64,000 nt of DNA from Chryseobacterium candidae (lineage in GTDB: Bacteria; Bacteroidota; Bacteroidia; Flavobacteriales; Weeksellaceae): the NCBI RefSeq assembly GCF_004916905.1, contig NZ_SDLV01000047.1, positions 1 through 64,000 of the forward strand. The letters run 5' to 3'. Numbering within the stretch: the first letter of the stretch is position 1; each line of letters begins with the position of its first letter. This document shows, one piece after another, positions 52,293 to 61,271 of the stretch. The notes under the pieces were generated by a model. That model was not told where the DNA came from. It did no database searches and saw only the letters and a program-made list of their open reading frames with translations. The translations under genes and the position numbers were made by a program.

Positions 52293-53537
52293 ATGACAAA
52301 TGAACAATATCAGGAAGCTATCGATTGGCTTTTCGTACAGATGCCCAACTATCAGATAGATGGACAGAAAGCTTATAAACCTGGGCTTGACAACATAACA
52401 AAGCTTTGTGCTTTTTTTGGAAATCCTCAGGATAAAATAAAGTGTATTCACATTGGCGGCACCAATGGAAAGGGTTCTTCAAGCAATATGCTGGCATCGG
52501 TTCTTCAGGAAGCTGGTTATAAAACCGGATTGTACAATTCCCCACACCTTATAGACTTCACAGAGCGCATTAAAGTGAATGGAAGAAATTGTAATAAAGA
52601 ATTTGTCTTTGATTTTATTCAAAAGCTGAAAACGATTCCGGAATATATCCGTCCCTCTTTCTTCGAATTTACAACCATCATGGCTTTTGAATATTTTTAT
52701 CAGCAACAGGTAGATTTTGCCATTATTGAAGTAGGATTGGGAGGAAGACTGGATTCTACCAATATTATTAAACCATTGATTTCGGCTATTACCAATGTAC
52801 AGCTGGATCATCAGAATATTCTTGGAGATACCATCGAAGAAATTGCCACGGAGAAAGCTGGGATAATTAAAAGCAATATCCCAATTGTTTCCGGGGACGA
52901 GAACGAAGCCGTTAAAAATATCCTTCAGGAAAAAGCAACGGAAGAAAATGCTCCATTTGTAGATGCTACTCTTATTAATACAGATCTGGAATCTGATCTG
53001 AAAGGAAACTATCAGAAAAAGAACATCAGAGTTGTAATGGCCGCGGTAGAAGAATTAAGAAAACAAGAAATAGAGATTGCTGACGGAGCATTGGAAAAAG
53101 GACTTCTCCATGTGCATCAGAATACAGGATTTATTGGCCGTTGGTTTGAATTTTCACAACATCCGCTTACGATTTGTGATACGGGGCACAATCAGGCAGG
53201 TTTGGAGTATGTTTTTTCACAATTAAATTCAATTGAGAGGCACAAGCATGTCATTTTGGGATTTGTGAATGACAAAAAAATAGATGATGTAATGAAAATG
53301 CTTCCTGAAAATTCTGAGTTCTATTTTGCAAAACCGTCTGTCCACAGGGGAAGACACCCGGAAGATTATGAAAACATGCTTCAGGAGGCGAAAATTTTTT
53401 ATAAAATTTTTGATTCCGTGCAGGAAGCGTATCTCGCTGCAAAAGAACAATGTACAAATGAAGAAATGATTTTTATTGGCGGAAGCAACTTTGTAGTGGG
53501 AGATTTTTTGGAAAAAAATTTGGAGATTAAAGAATAA
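52293..53537 (+). CDS. folC: Folylpolyglutamate/dihydrofolate synthase
   Basis: The 414-aa ATP-dependent ligase has the Mur-ligase motifs HIGGTNGKGSSSNMLASVL (P-loop), SPHLIDFTERIKVNG, FFEFTTIMAFEYF, EVGLGGRLDSTNI and DHQNILGDTIEEIATEKAGI, and CDTGHNQAG in the C-terminal domain. It adds glutamate to folates or dihydropteroate. The tRNA promoter lies right after its stop. Confidence 0.95.
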   Translation: MTNEQYQEAIDWLFVQMPNYQIDGQKAYKPGLDNITKLCAFFGNPQDKIKCIHIGGTNGKGSSSNMLASVLQEAGYKTGLYNSPHLIDFTERIKVNGRNCNKEFVFDFIQKLKTIPEYIRPSFFEFTTIMAFEYFYQQQVDFAIIEVGLGGRLDSTNIIKPLISAITNVQLDHQNILGDTIEEIATEKAGIIKSNIPIVSGDENEAVKNILQEKATEENAPFVDATLINTDLESDLKGNYQKKNIRVVMAAVEELRKQEIEIADGALEKGLLHVHQNTGFIGRWFEFSQHPLTICDTGHNQAGLEYVFSQLNSIERHKHVILGFVNDKKIDDVMKMLPENSEFYFAKPSVHRGRHPEDYENMLQEAKIFYKIFDSVQEAYLAAKEQCTNEEMIFIGGSNFVVGDFLEKNLEIKE

Positions 53538-53549
53538 GTCGTATATTTG
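53519..53549 (+). promoter_or_regulatory. Promoter of the tRNA-Val pair
   Basis: -33 TTTG at 53519-53522, a 19-nt spacer, and -7 TATATTTG at 53542-53549, both perfect. The -33 box is within the end of folC. Confidence 0.75.
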
Positions 53550-53579
53550 CACCACTCTAAACAAGAGAACAAGTATAGA

Positions 53580-53654
53580 GGGTTCTTAGCTCAGTTGGTT
53601 CAGAGCATCTGGTTTACACCCAGAGGGTCGGGGGTTCGAATCCCTCAGGACCCA
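53580..53654 (+). tRNA. tRNA-Val (anticodon TAC), copy 1
   Basis: The acceptor stem GGGTTCT pairs with AGGACCC (with a T-G pair), the D arm is GCTC/GAGC, and the anticodon arm TCTGG/CCAGA encloses the loop TTTACAC with anticodon TAC. The T arm has the TTCGAAT loop. No CCA is encoded. It is 75 nt long. Confidence 0.95.
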
Positions 53655-53687
53655 CAGAAAAGGAAACGAAACCTTTCAAAAAAATTC

Positions 53688-53762
53688 GGGTTCTTAGCTC
53701 AGTTGGTTCAGAGCATCTGGTTTACACCCAGAGGGTCGGGGGTTCGAATCCCTCAGGACCCA
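53688..53762 (+). tRNA. tRNA-Val (anticodon TAC), copy 2
   Basis: Base-for-base identical to copy 1, after a 33-bp spacer. The two share the upstream promoter and the terminator at 53766-53797. Confidence 0.95.
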
Positions 53763-53765
53763 CAG

Positions 53766-53797
53766 AAATCTCTCTTTTTTAAGGGAGATTTTTTTAT
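53766..53797 (+). terminator. Rho-independent terminator of the tRNA unit
   Basis: AAATCTC / GAGATTT with a T-rich loop, followed by a run of T after the second tRNA. Confidence 0.8.
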
Positions 53798-53846
53798 TTT
53801 TATCCCTAAGCATTTAAAAGCGTCCTGCGCTTTCCTTATATTTATT

Positions 53847-53854
53847 TACCTTTG
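53847..53854 (+). promoter_or_regulatory. Promoter -7 box of the glycosyltransferase gene
   Basis: TACCTTTG matches TAnnTTTG 24 nt before the GTG start. Confidence 0.5.
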
Positions 53855-53877
53855 TCTGCATTTGAATTTCGCCTGAC

Positions 53878-54999
53878 GTGAAGGAACTCCATCTCATATC
53901 ATTCAATTATCCCTACCCTCCTTCTTATGGTGGGATCATTGATGTATTTTATAAGATTAAGGCCTTGTCTGATCTGGGAATAAAAATTCACCTTCACTGT
54001 TTTGTAGATCAAATCCCTCATAAGATTGATCCGGAGGTCAAAGCGATTACGGAAAATCTGTTTTTTTATCAAAAGAGAAAGAATCCACTCCTCTATTTTT
54101 CAGGAACACCTTTCGCAGCAGCTATCAGAGATTCTAAAGCCCTTCTTAAAAACCTGGAAAAGAATAAAGCTCCGATCTTGTTCGAGGGTTTACAGACAAC
54201 GCATATTATCCGGTTTCTGAAAGAGAATAACCAAAAACTCTATCTTCGCCTTCACAACAACGAAGCTGAATATTATAAAGGCCTTTCCGGGTCAGAAAAA
54301 AATCTATTCAAAAAGATCATCTACACCATTGAATCTTTAAAATATACAGGATATCAGAAAAAGCTTTTAAAGAAATTCGAAGCCGTATTCTGCTTGTCTG
54401 AAAAAGAGTATCATGAAGTTGAATCCTATTCAAAGAATGCACATTTGATTCATATTTTCCACGGCAACCCATCCGTAAAGCAACTGGATAAAAAAGGAAG
54501 TTATTTTCTTTTTCACGGAGATCTCACCACTGCGGACAATAAAAGAGCATTGAATGAGACTATTGAGTTATTTAAAACGCTTCCCCAATATAAACTGGTT
54601 GTCGCCTCAGATCGGGCCAGTGAAGATATTAAAAGCAAGATTTCGGCAGTTGAGAATATCAGCCTCACTCCTATTGAAACTACAGAAAACCTTTATCGTC
54701 TTCTGGAAGCTGCTCATGCCAATATTTTGATTTCTTACCAGAATTCAGGAACAAAGGTGAAGCTTTTCAATACGCTTTACAACAGCCGTTTTGTAATTAT
54801 TAATGGTAATATTACGGATGATCCTGTTTTAACAAATTTATGCCTGTATGGTACTGATATGAGGCAAATCCGCCAGCATATTATTACCTCAGCTGAAAAA
54901 GACTATCATGAAACGGAAAAAAGAAAGAATATTTTAGAAACAAGCCACTCTGATAAAGCTAAAGCCGAAGAAATAATAAAGCTGATTTTTAAAAATTAA
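53878..54999 (+). CDS. Glycosyltransferase, family 4-like
   Basis: The 373-aa protein has a GT-B-type pattern: YPPSYGGIIDVFYKIKALSDLG at the start (acceptor-side Gly loop), YLRLHNNEAEYYKGL in the middle and a nucleotide-sugar side with FHGDLTTADNKRALNE, LVVASDRAS and EAAHANILISYQNSGTKVKLFNTLYNSRFVI. It starts with GTG and ends with an 11-bp convergent overlap with the heptosyltransferase-type gene. Sugar and acceptor are unknown. Confidence 0.85.
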   Translation: MKELHLISFNYPYPPSYGGIIDVFYKIKALSDLGIKIHLHCFVDQIPHKIDPEVKAITENLFFYQKRKNPLLYFSGTPFAAAIRDSKALLKNLEKNKAPILFEGLQTTHIIRFLKENNQKLYLRLHNNEAEYYKGLSGSEKNLFKKIIYTIESLKYTGYQKKLLKKFEAVFCLSEKEYHEVESYSKNAHLIHIFHGNPSVKQLDKKGSYFLFHGDLTTADNKRALNETIELFKTLPQYKLVVASDRASEDIKSKISAVENISLTPIETTENLYRLLEAAHANILISYQNSGTKVKLFNTLYNSRFVIINGNITDDPVLTNLCLYGTDMRQIRQHIITSAEKDYHETEKRKNILETSHSDKAKAEEIIKLIFKN

Positions 55000-55960
55000 C
55001 CCTGTCCACAACTTTCTGAATATTAAATTCTTCAAGACAGGCCCAGTCGCCTCTGTAACATTCTTTATCTCCAAAAACGGAACATGGCCTGCAGCTAAGA
55101 TCTTTCACCTGAACCGCATCTTCTTCGCTCTGTCCAAATCCTAAAAATCCGGCATAAGGGTGAGTTGCTCCCCAAATAGAAACACATCGCGTTCCTACAA
55201 GACTTGCAAGGTGCATATTGGCAGAATCCATGGAAATCATCAGTTCTAATCCGGCAATATAATTAAGTTCTTCTGTAAGATTTAATTTTCCGGCAAGGTT
55301 TTTTGTATTAGGAATCTCTTCTTCCCATTTTTCAAGGGTTTCGGTTTCTTTTTTACCTCCTCCAAAGAAGTACACTGTATGTTTCCGAGCCAGAATTCTT
55401 ACCAGCTCATACGACTTCTCCAAAGGAAGCATTTTTCCCTTATGCTGGGCAAAAGGAGCGAACCCTATTCCTGATTTCTGCTCCGAAACCGGCCTTAATT
55501 GATGAGAAAGTTCAATACTGAATCCCATTTCACGAAAAACATCAGCGTAACGTTCTACCGTTTTTTTAAGCTGAACCTTTTCCAGATTCCATACATCCGT
55601 AAGATGTTCTTTTTCCTCTTTCCCTTTATCTATTTTGAAGACCTTAAGTCCTTTTCGTCTGTATATTCTGTCTAAAACCTTGGTTCGGATTACATCATGG
55701 AGGTTGGCAATACAATCAGGATTAAATTCACGGATCAGTTCATTACTCAGTTTTCTCAATCCAAAAAGACCTTTGTAATCATCCAGATCAATTCCCTTAA
55801 AAGTTACATTGGAAATTCCCGCAAACAGAGACTCAAAGTTTTTCCTGGAAACCATAATAATTTCCACACCGGGATTCTGCTCCAGAAATTCTCTGAAAAC
55901 AGGTACTGTCATTGCAACATCTCCGAATGCGGAAAAACGATATGCTAAAATTCTGGTCAC
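54989..55960 (-). CDS. Glycosyltransferase family 9 (heptosyltransferase-like)
   Basis: The 323-aa protein has the family 9 layout: YRFSAFGDVAMTVPVFREF at the start, FAPFAQHKGKMLPLEKSYELV in the middle, and ISMDSANMHLASLVGTRCVSIWGATHPYAGF with the donor-binding residues. Relatives add heptose to lipopolysaccharide core. The neighbouring glycosyltransferase genes suggest cell-surface glycan synthesis. It follows sufE after 2 bp. Confidence 0.88.
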   Translation of the reverse strand: MTRILAYRFSAFGDVAMTVPVFREFLEQNPGVEIIMVSRKNFESLFAGISNVTFKGIDLDDYKGLFGLRKLSNELIREFNPDCIANLHDVIRTKVLDRIYRRKGLKVFKIDKGKEEKEHLTDVWNLEKVQLKKTVERYADVFREMGFSIELSHQLRPVSEQKSGIGFAPFAQHKGKMLPLEKSYELVRILARKHTVYFFGGGKKETETLEKWEEEIPNTKNLAGKLNLTEELNYIAGLELMISMDSANMHLASLVGTRCVSIWGATHPYAGFLGFGQSEEDAVQVKDLSCRPCSVFGDKECYRGDWACLEEFNIQKVVDRVNF

Positions 55961-55962
55961 GA

Positions 55963-56382
55963 TTATGATTTCAGCTGGTAAGCAACTGCATAAAACTTGA
56001 TCTGCTTTGTCATCGCCATCAGCCCGTTAGCTCTGGAAGGTGAAAGAAATTCCTGTAGTCCTATTTCTCCGATAAAATCAAAATCAGAATCCAGGATTTC
56101 CTGAGTGGAATGTCCACTGTAAATACTCACTAATAGAGAAACGATACCTTTGGGTAAAATACCATCAGAATCTGCATTAAAGAAAAGTTTCCCTTCTTTA
56201 AATTCAGCATCAATCCAAACTTTGCTCTGGCAGCCTTTAATAAGATTTTCTTCTGTTTTCTTATCATCCGGTAAGCCTTTCAGTTCTTTTCCAAGATCAA
56301 TGATGTACTCATACTTTTGCTCCCAATCGTCAAGAAAAGCGAATTCGTCTATTATTTCCTGCTGTTTTTCTTTAATGGTCAT
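55963..56382 (-). CDS. sufE: SufE-family cysteine desulfuration protein
   Basis: The 139-aa protein has the SufE sequence: LDDWEQKYEYIIDLGKELKGLP, NLIKGCQSKVWIDAEF with the sulfur-accepting Cys, and LQEFLSPSRANGLMAMTKQI. It takes sulfur from SufS for Fe-S cluster building. A minus-strand -7 box, TATCTTTG, is at 56403-56410. It probably heads a unit with the heptosyltransferase-type gene. Confidence 0.94.
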   Translation of the reverse strand: MTIKEKQQEIIDEFAFLDDWEQKYEYIIDLGKELKGLPDDKKTEENLIKGCQSKVWIDAEFKEGKLFFNADSDGILPKGIVSLLVSIYSGHSTQEILDSDFDFIGEIGLQEFLSPSRANGLMAMTKQIKFYAVAYQLKS

Positions 56383-56402
56383 TTTAAATCAAATTTCTTT
56401 TG

Positions 56403-56410
56403 CAAAGATA
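56403..56410 (-). promoter_or_regulatory. Promoter -7 box of sufE
   Basis: The minus strand reads TATCTTTG, 21 nt before the ATG at 56382. Confidence 0.5.
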
Positions 56411-56426
56411 ACCAATTTTGTAAAAA

Positions 56427-57527
56427 TTATTTACCGGATGCTTTTTCAAAAAGCTGCAGGATTTTTGTTTCTTCATTCTCCCAGCAAAAAACATCTGCTG
56501 CCTTATTTAATTCACTTTGATAATACTGTCTTCCCCTATGAAGAACAAGATTAATTGCTTTCTCAATGGTTTCAGGCTGATGATCCGGAATAATTTCTCC
56601 TACATTAAATTGATTTTTTATCCTTTGCATCTCCGGAAAATTAATCATCACAAGCGGTACTCTAGACTGTATGTAATCACAAACCTTATTGGGAAGCGAA
56701 TAATAGTAGCTTACCCCGTTGTTTTCTTCAAGACTGAATCCCGCATCAGCAGTTTTGGTTATTTCCCTAAGATTTTCCGGTTTCAGCTTACCCAGGAAAA
56801 ATACTTTATCCTGCAGTTTTTCCTGAATAACAAGTTCCTCATATTCTTTTTTCTTTGGTCCGTCACCTGCAATTTTCAGGACAGCATCTTTAATATGATG
56901 CATTGCCAAAATCATTTTTTCTATACCTCTGGATTGATTAATTGCTCCCTGATACAGAATAATTTTAGGCTTATTATCGGGAATTTCCGGTGCAGAAAGA
57001 ATTTTTCTCGGAATATTTCTAACCACTACCGGATTCACATTGTATTGTTCATGAAACCATTCTGCGTAGCTTTCACTTTCTGTCATCATCAAATCCATGT
57101 GAGGAACGAGCTTTCTCTCTAGCACTCTCCAGAATTTTTGCGAAAATCTGTTCTGAACCGATGGCATTTCCGTGAAAATTTCATGGCTGTCAAAGACTAG
57201 CGGAATGTTCAATTTTCTGGCAATGAGATAATTTGGCAGAAGTGCATCAATGTCATTGGCATGAAGGATCGTATCTTTGTCCGCTTTTTTCTTCAGCTCT
57301 TTATATAATTTCCAGTTGAATTCAAAATAAGCGGTCTTTAAACTTTTAGACTTTAAGCTGATCCTTGAAAAAGAGTAAGGACGCTCCATTTTTTCATTTC
57401 CTTCCCAGTCGTTACCGATCAGTTCTATAGAATATCCGTTGTCAAAAAGGGTTTTGCATACCTTCTCTATCCGTTGGTCAGTATACAGATTACTAAAAGC
57501 AGAAGTAATTATTTTTTTCCTCATCAA
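56427..57527 (-). CDS. Glycosyltransferase, family 4-like
   Basis: The 366-aa GT-B protein has SNLYTDQRIEKVCKTLFDNGYS, HANDIDALLPNYLIARKLNIPLVFDSHEIF, LYQGAINQSRGIEKMILAM and a C-terminal ENNGVSYYYSLPNKVCDYIQSRVPLVM (donor-binding Glu region). It may build a surface polysaccharide. Its start overlaps the small membrane-protein gene as ATGA. Confidence 0.88.
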   Translation of the reverse strand: MMRKKIITSAFSNLYTDQRIEKVCKTLFDNGYSIELIGNDWEGNEKMERPYSFSRISLKSKSLKTAYFEFNWKLYKELKKKADKDTILHANDIDALLPNYLIARKLNIPLVFDSHEIFTEMPSVQNRFSQKFWRVLERKLVPHMDLMMTESESYAEWFHEQYNVNPVVVRNIPRKILSAPEIPDNKPKIILYQGAINQSRGIEKMILAMHHIKDAVLKIAGDGPKKKEYEELVIQEKLQDKVFFLGKLKPENLREITKTADAGFSLEENNGVSYYYSLPNKVCDYIQSRVPLVMINFPEMQRIKNQFNVGEIIPDHQPETIEKAINLVLHRGRQYYQSELNKAADVFCWENEETKILQLFEKASGK

Positions 57528-57748
57528 TCTTTCTTATCTAGCATTAAATAATAGATTTGAATGAAACAAATAAGCCCGTTTGGTATAATAACCGGCCAAA
57601 GCATTCCATTAAAGATACCATAAATGACAAAACAAATACAGCCAATCATATTGACCACTCTTATTTTTCTTACATCTTTCAGTATGAAACTCAATACGAT
57701 AAAAAGAGAAGCAGAATAGCCGATGTAATTAGTAATTTCAGTATTCAT
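57524..57748 (-). CDS. Small membrane protein, YgjV/SWEET-like
   Basis: The 74-aa protein has three hydrophobic segments (IGYSASLFIVLSFIL; NMIGCICFVIYGIFNG; VIIPNGLICFIQIYYLML) and a short basic loop between the first two. The triple-helix layout recalls YgjV or SemiSWEET proteins, though the sequence match is weak. It is coupled to the downstream glycosyltransferase by a 4-bp overlap. Confidence 0.65.
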   Translation of the reverse strand: MNTEITNYIGYSASLFIVLSFILKDVRKIRVVNMIGCICFVIYGIFNGMLWPVIIPNGLICFIQIYYLMLDKKD

Positions 57749-57899
57749 GGGGGAAATTTAAGGAGAACAAACTTAATCATTTTCAATAAGATAATAAAAT
57801 TTTTTCTGCCATAAAGTCATTAATTGTTTTTTGGTAAAATATTTGTAATTTAGATAATGAATAAAAGGTAATGCTGCCTTTGTTCTAATGAGATATATT

Positions 57900-60437
57900 A
57901 TGGATTATAAGTTTTCACAAGGTTTGAGCCAGGTGTTCAAACAAAGCAAAAGCGAAGCTAAAAGGCTGAAAAGTGAATTTCTTAATACAGAACATCTACT
58001 TTTAGGTATTATAAAAACGGAAAACTCTGCAAAAGAAATCCTTCAAAACCTTAATGCGGATTTAACACAAATCAGAAGAAAAATTGAAACTTTAAATACA
58101 GCAAGTCTAAATCCTATTTCTGAAGAGGTTACCAATATTTCTTTCACCAAGATGGCAGATCATGCCATTAAACGTGCAGAGTTAGAATGCCGCCAATATA
58201 AAAGCAATGAAATTAATACCGTTCACCTGCTTTTAGGTATTCTTTATAAATATGAGGACCCTACTTCAAATATTCTGGGAGCTTATGACATCGACTACGA
58301 AGGAGTTTCAAGAGAATACCAGACTATGCTTAAAAATTCAGGCCAGTCTCCTCAGATGAGTGCTTATGACGATGATGATGAGAGAGAAGAATTTGAGCAA
58401 ATGAGAAAGCCTACAGGAAATCTAGGTTCTGCAAAAAGTAAAACGCCTACTTTGGATAACTTTGGTAGAGACCTTACTTCTTTGGCCAGAGATGGAAAAC
58501 TGGACCCGGTGATCGGGCGTGAAAAAGAAATTGAGAGAGTTTCTCAGATCTTATCGCGTAGAAAGAAGAACAACCCTCTTCTTATCGGGGAGCCGGGAGT
58601 TGGTAAATCTGCCATTGCTGAAGGTTTAGCATTAAGAATTCAACAGAAAAAAGTGTCCAGAGTTCTTTACGGAAAACGTGTGATCACTTTAGATCTGGCA
58701 AGTTTAGTGGCCGGAACTAAATATCGTGGTCAGTTTGAGGAAAGAATGAAGGCCATTATGACGGAGCTGGAGAAAAACAGAGATGTCATCTTATTTATTG
58801 ATGAGCTACATACCATTGTAGGTGCGGGAAGTTCTACAGGAAGTTTAGATGCTTCCAATATGTTCAAACCGGCTTTGGCAAGAGGAGAAATTCAATGCAT
58901 CGGGGCCACTACACTGGATGAATACCGTCAGTATATTGAAAAAGACGGAGCTTTGGAAAGAAGATTCCAGAAAGTAATGGTGGAACCTACTTCTATTGAT
59001 GAAACTGTTCAGATCCTGAATCAGATCAAAGATAAATATGAAGAACATCATAATGTAATCTATACTCCGGAAGCAATTCTGGCTTGTGTCAATCTGACAT
59101 CGAGATATATTACAGACCGTTTCTTACCGGACAAAGCGATTGATGCAATGGACGAAGCCGGATCACGTGTTTATATCAAAAACATGAAAGTTCCTACAGA
59201 AATCATTGATTTTGAAAAGAAAATCGAAGATATCAAAGAACTGAAACAAAAAGCAGTAAAAGCTCAGGACTATCTGGAAGCCAGAAAGCTGAAAGATGAG
59301 GAAGAACGTCTTCAGATGGAACTGAATTCGGCGCAGGAAAAATGGGATAAGGATGTAAAAGAGAAAAAAGAAACCGTAACAGAAGAAAATGTAGCGGAAG
59401 TGGTTTCTATGATGAGCGGTGTTCCGGTAACGAAAGTTGGTAAGAACGAGCTTGACAAATTGGCCCAAATGGATGAGAAGCTGAACGGAAAAGTAATCGG
59501 TCAGGAAGATGCTGTGAAGAAAGTCGTTAAGGCTATCCAAAGAAACAGAGCAGGTCTTAAAGATCCTAACCGCCCTATCGGTACCTTTATTTTCCTTGGA
59601 ACAACCGGGGTTGGTAAGACTGAATTGGCTAAAGTAATGGCAAGAGAGCTATTCGAATCCGATGAATCTCTGATCAGAATTGACATGAGTGAATACATGG
59701 AGAAATTCGCGGTTTCGAGATTAGTAGGTGCGCCTCCGGGATACGTTGGATACGAAGAAGGTGGTCAGCTGACAGAAGCAGTAAGAAGAAAGCCTTACGC
59801 AGTGGTTCTTTTGGATGAGATTGAAAAAGCTCACCCGGATGTATTCAATATTCTGTTACAGATTCTGGATGAAGGACACGTTACAGACAGCTTAGGAAGA
59901 AAAATTGATTTTAGAAATACCATCATTATTCTGACCTCAAACATCGGAACAAGAGATCTTAAAGATTTCGGAGACGGTGTAGGATTCGGAACTTCTGCGA
60001 AGAAAACCACTTCAGACTCAAGAGCAAGAAGTACTATTGAAAATGCCCTTAAAAAAGCATTTGCACCAGAATTCTTAAACAGAATTGATGATATTGTGAT
60101 CTTCAACTCTCTTGTACAGGATGATATCAAGAAAATTATTGATATTGAACTGAATAAACTTTATGGCAGACTTGAAAAACTAGGATATAAAGTAGATCTT
60201 ACTGAAGAAGCAAAAGACTTTATTTCTGAAAAAGGATGGGATAAAGATTTCGGAGCAAGACCATTGAAACGTGCCATCCAGAAGTATATTGAAGACTTAT
60301 TGGCAGAAATGCTGGTAAACAAGCAATTGAGCGAAGGAGAAACCGTAGTTCTTGACCTTAATGAAGCAAAAGACGGATTGATCGGGAAAACGCAGAAAAC
60401 GAAAAAATCACCTGCGGAGAAATCTTCTCAATCTTAA
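57900..60437 (+). CDS. clpC: ATP-dependent Clp protease ATP-binding subunit ClpC
   Basis: The protein of about 845 aa has two N-terminal Clp repeats (FLNTEHLLLGII; NEINTVHLLLGILY), AAA1 with Walker A GEPGVGKSAIAEG and Walker B DVILFIDELHTI, a middle domain with the UVR-like AQDYLEARKLKDEEERLQ, and AAA2 with GTTGVGKTELAK. The IGF/VGF-like loop DGVGFGTS occurs in AAA2. It unfolds substrates for ClpP. ATG 57900 is chosen over 57888 because the family starts with MDYKFSQGLSQVF. Confidence 0.96.
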   Translation: MDYKFSQGLSQVFKQSKSEAKRLKSEFLNTEHLLLGIIKTENSAKEILQNLNADLTQIRRKIETLNTASLNPISEEVTNISFTKMADHAIKRAELECRQYKSNEINTVHLLLGILYKYEDPTSNILGAYDIDYEGVSREYQTMLKNSGQSPQMSAYDDDDEREEFEQMRKPTGNLGSAKSKTPTLDNFGRDLTSLARDGKLDPVIGREKEIERVSQILSRRKKNNPLLIGEPGVGKSAIAEGLALRIQQKKVSRVLYGKRVITLDLASLVAGTKYRGQFEERMKAIMTELEKNRDVILFIDELHTIVGAGSSTGSLDASNMFKPALARGEIQCIGATTLDEYRQYIEKDGALERRFQKVMVEPTSIDETVQILNQIKDKYEEHHNVIYTPEAILACVNLTSRYITDRFLPDKAIDAMDEAGSRVYIKNMKVPTEIIDFEKKIEDIKELKQKAVKAQDYLEARKLKDEEERLQMELNSAQEKWDKDVKEKKETVTEENVAEVVSMMSGVPVTKVGKNELDKLAQMDEKLNGKVIGQEDAVKKVVKAIQRNRAGLKDPNRPIGTFIFLGTTGVGKTELAKVMARELFESDESLIRIDMSEYMEKFAVSRLVGAPPGYVGYEEGGQLTEAVRRKPYAVVLLDEIEKAHPDVFNILLQILDEGHVTDSLGRKIDFRNTIIILTSNIGTRDLKDFGDGVGFGTSAKKTTSDSRARSTIENALKKAFAPEFLNRIDDIVIFNSLVQDDIKKIIDIELNKLYGRLEKLGYKVDLTEEAKDFISEKGWDKDFGARPLKRAIQKYIEDLLAEMLVNKQLSEGETVVLDLNEAKDGLIGKTQKTKKSPAEKSSQS

Positions 60438-60464
60438 TTAAATAAGAAAGTAAATTTCAAATAG

Positions 60465-60499
60465 AAAATCCCTGGGAAATTTTCCCGGGGATTTTTGTT
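60465..60499 (+). terminator. Rho-independent terminator
   Basis: AAAATCCC / GGGGATTTT stem with an inner GGGAAA-TTTCCC pair and a T-rich tail, after clpC. Confidence 0.88.
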
Positions 60500-60511
60500 T
60501 TTCTAGGTTTA

Positions 60512-60560
60512 GGCTAAAGCCGAATGAATTTTATTTTTCTGATTAAACGGGCTAAAGCCC
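60512..60560. repeat. Dispersed GGCTAAAGCC palindrome pair, copy 2
   Basis: GGCTAAAGCC (60512-60521) and GGGCTAAAGCCC (60549-60560) are arranged as in 14557-14605. The second palindrome contains the stop codon of the minus-strand gene at 60552. Confidence 0.7.
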
Positions 60561-61079
60561 TACCACAAAACCAATATTCGGGATCAGGCCGCTGGAAAAT
60601 ACGCTGGAATTCTGCTTCCATAGCACGTTATACATTAAACCCAGCTGCATAAAAGAGCTATTTCCAATTCGCTGCATATATCCTCCGCCCAAATACAAGG
60701 CATTCTCTTCTGTATTATATTTATAATCGTAGTATTTATCTTTATAATCAACAAAATAATGCTGATAGTTGGCTCCTACATAAAATGATCTGGCGAAGTA
60801 GTAATTCACAAAAGGACCTACTCCAAACATGGTGGATTTATAATAATCAGAAGTCTGCCACGAAACACTCCCTAAGACTCCGCCTTCGAAATCATTCGTA
60901 AACCTGTAACCTACTCTTGGTGATGCGGACAGATTAAACGCGCTGTTGCTTCCAAATCCTAATCCAATGCCACCTCCAAATGTCCACTTACTGTTTTCCT
61001 GCATCGGCGTATCTGCTGAAATTTGGGAAAAAACTGACCCTGAAGATATCAGCATCATAGAAATAATAAACTTTTTCAT
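60552..61079 (-). CDS. Outer-membrane beta-barrel protein
   Basis: The 175-aa protein has a signal peptide (KKFIISMMLISSGSVFSQ) and alternating strands with aromatic girdles (WTFGGGIGLGFGSNSAFNLSASPRVGYRF; FGVGPFVNYYFARSFYVGANYQHYF). The final residues are GFVVGL. The last two codons and stop lie inside the dispersed repeat, which may have replaced the natural end. Function is unknown. Confidence 0.8.
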   Translation of the reverse strand: MKKFIISMMLISSGSVFSQISADTPMQENSKWTFGGGIGLGFGSNSAFNLSASPRVGYRFTNDFEGGVLGSVSWQTSDYYKSTMFGVGPFVNYYFARSFYVGANYQHYFVDYKDKYYDYKYNTEENALYLGGGYMQRIGNSSFMQLGLMYNVLWKQNSSVFSSGLIPNIGFVVGL

Positions 61080-61213
61080 ATGTTATATTTTTGGTCTTAC
61101 AATTATGCTCTCGTCTGTTTCCGGCTGCAGAGAGGTTGATAAAAAAGGGCTTAAGACGCTATCGTTTTTATCAATGTTTAAAATTATGGTTTTTTTACGA
61201 ATCTATTTAGTTG

Positions 61214-61221
61214 TATTTTTG
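61214..61221 (+). promoter_or_regulatory. Promoter -7 box of mnmA
   Basis: TATTTTTG, a perfect TAnnTTTG, lies 50 nt before the ATG at 61272. Confidence 0.45.
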
Positions 61222-61271
61222 CCGCATCAAACTAAGAACTCCCGTTAAGAGTTTCGTAAAATTGAAATACA

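Noticed and set aside
53547..53876. 109-aa open frame across the tRNA pair
   Set aside because: It is the translation of two identical tRNA genes and the terminator; the protein shows the same repeat twice.
59163..59540. 125-aa minus-strand frame inside clpC
   Set aside because: It is a shadow of the coding strand in a conserved gene.
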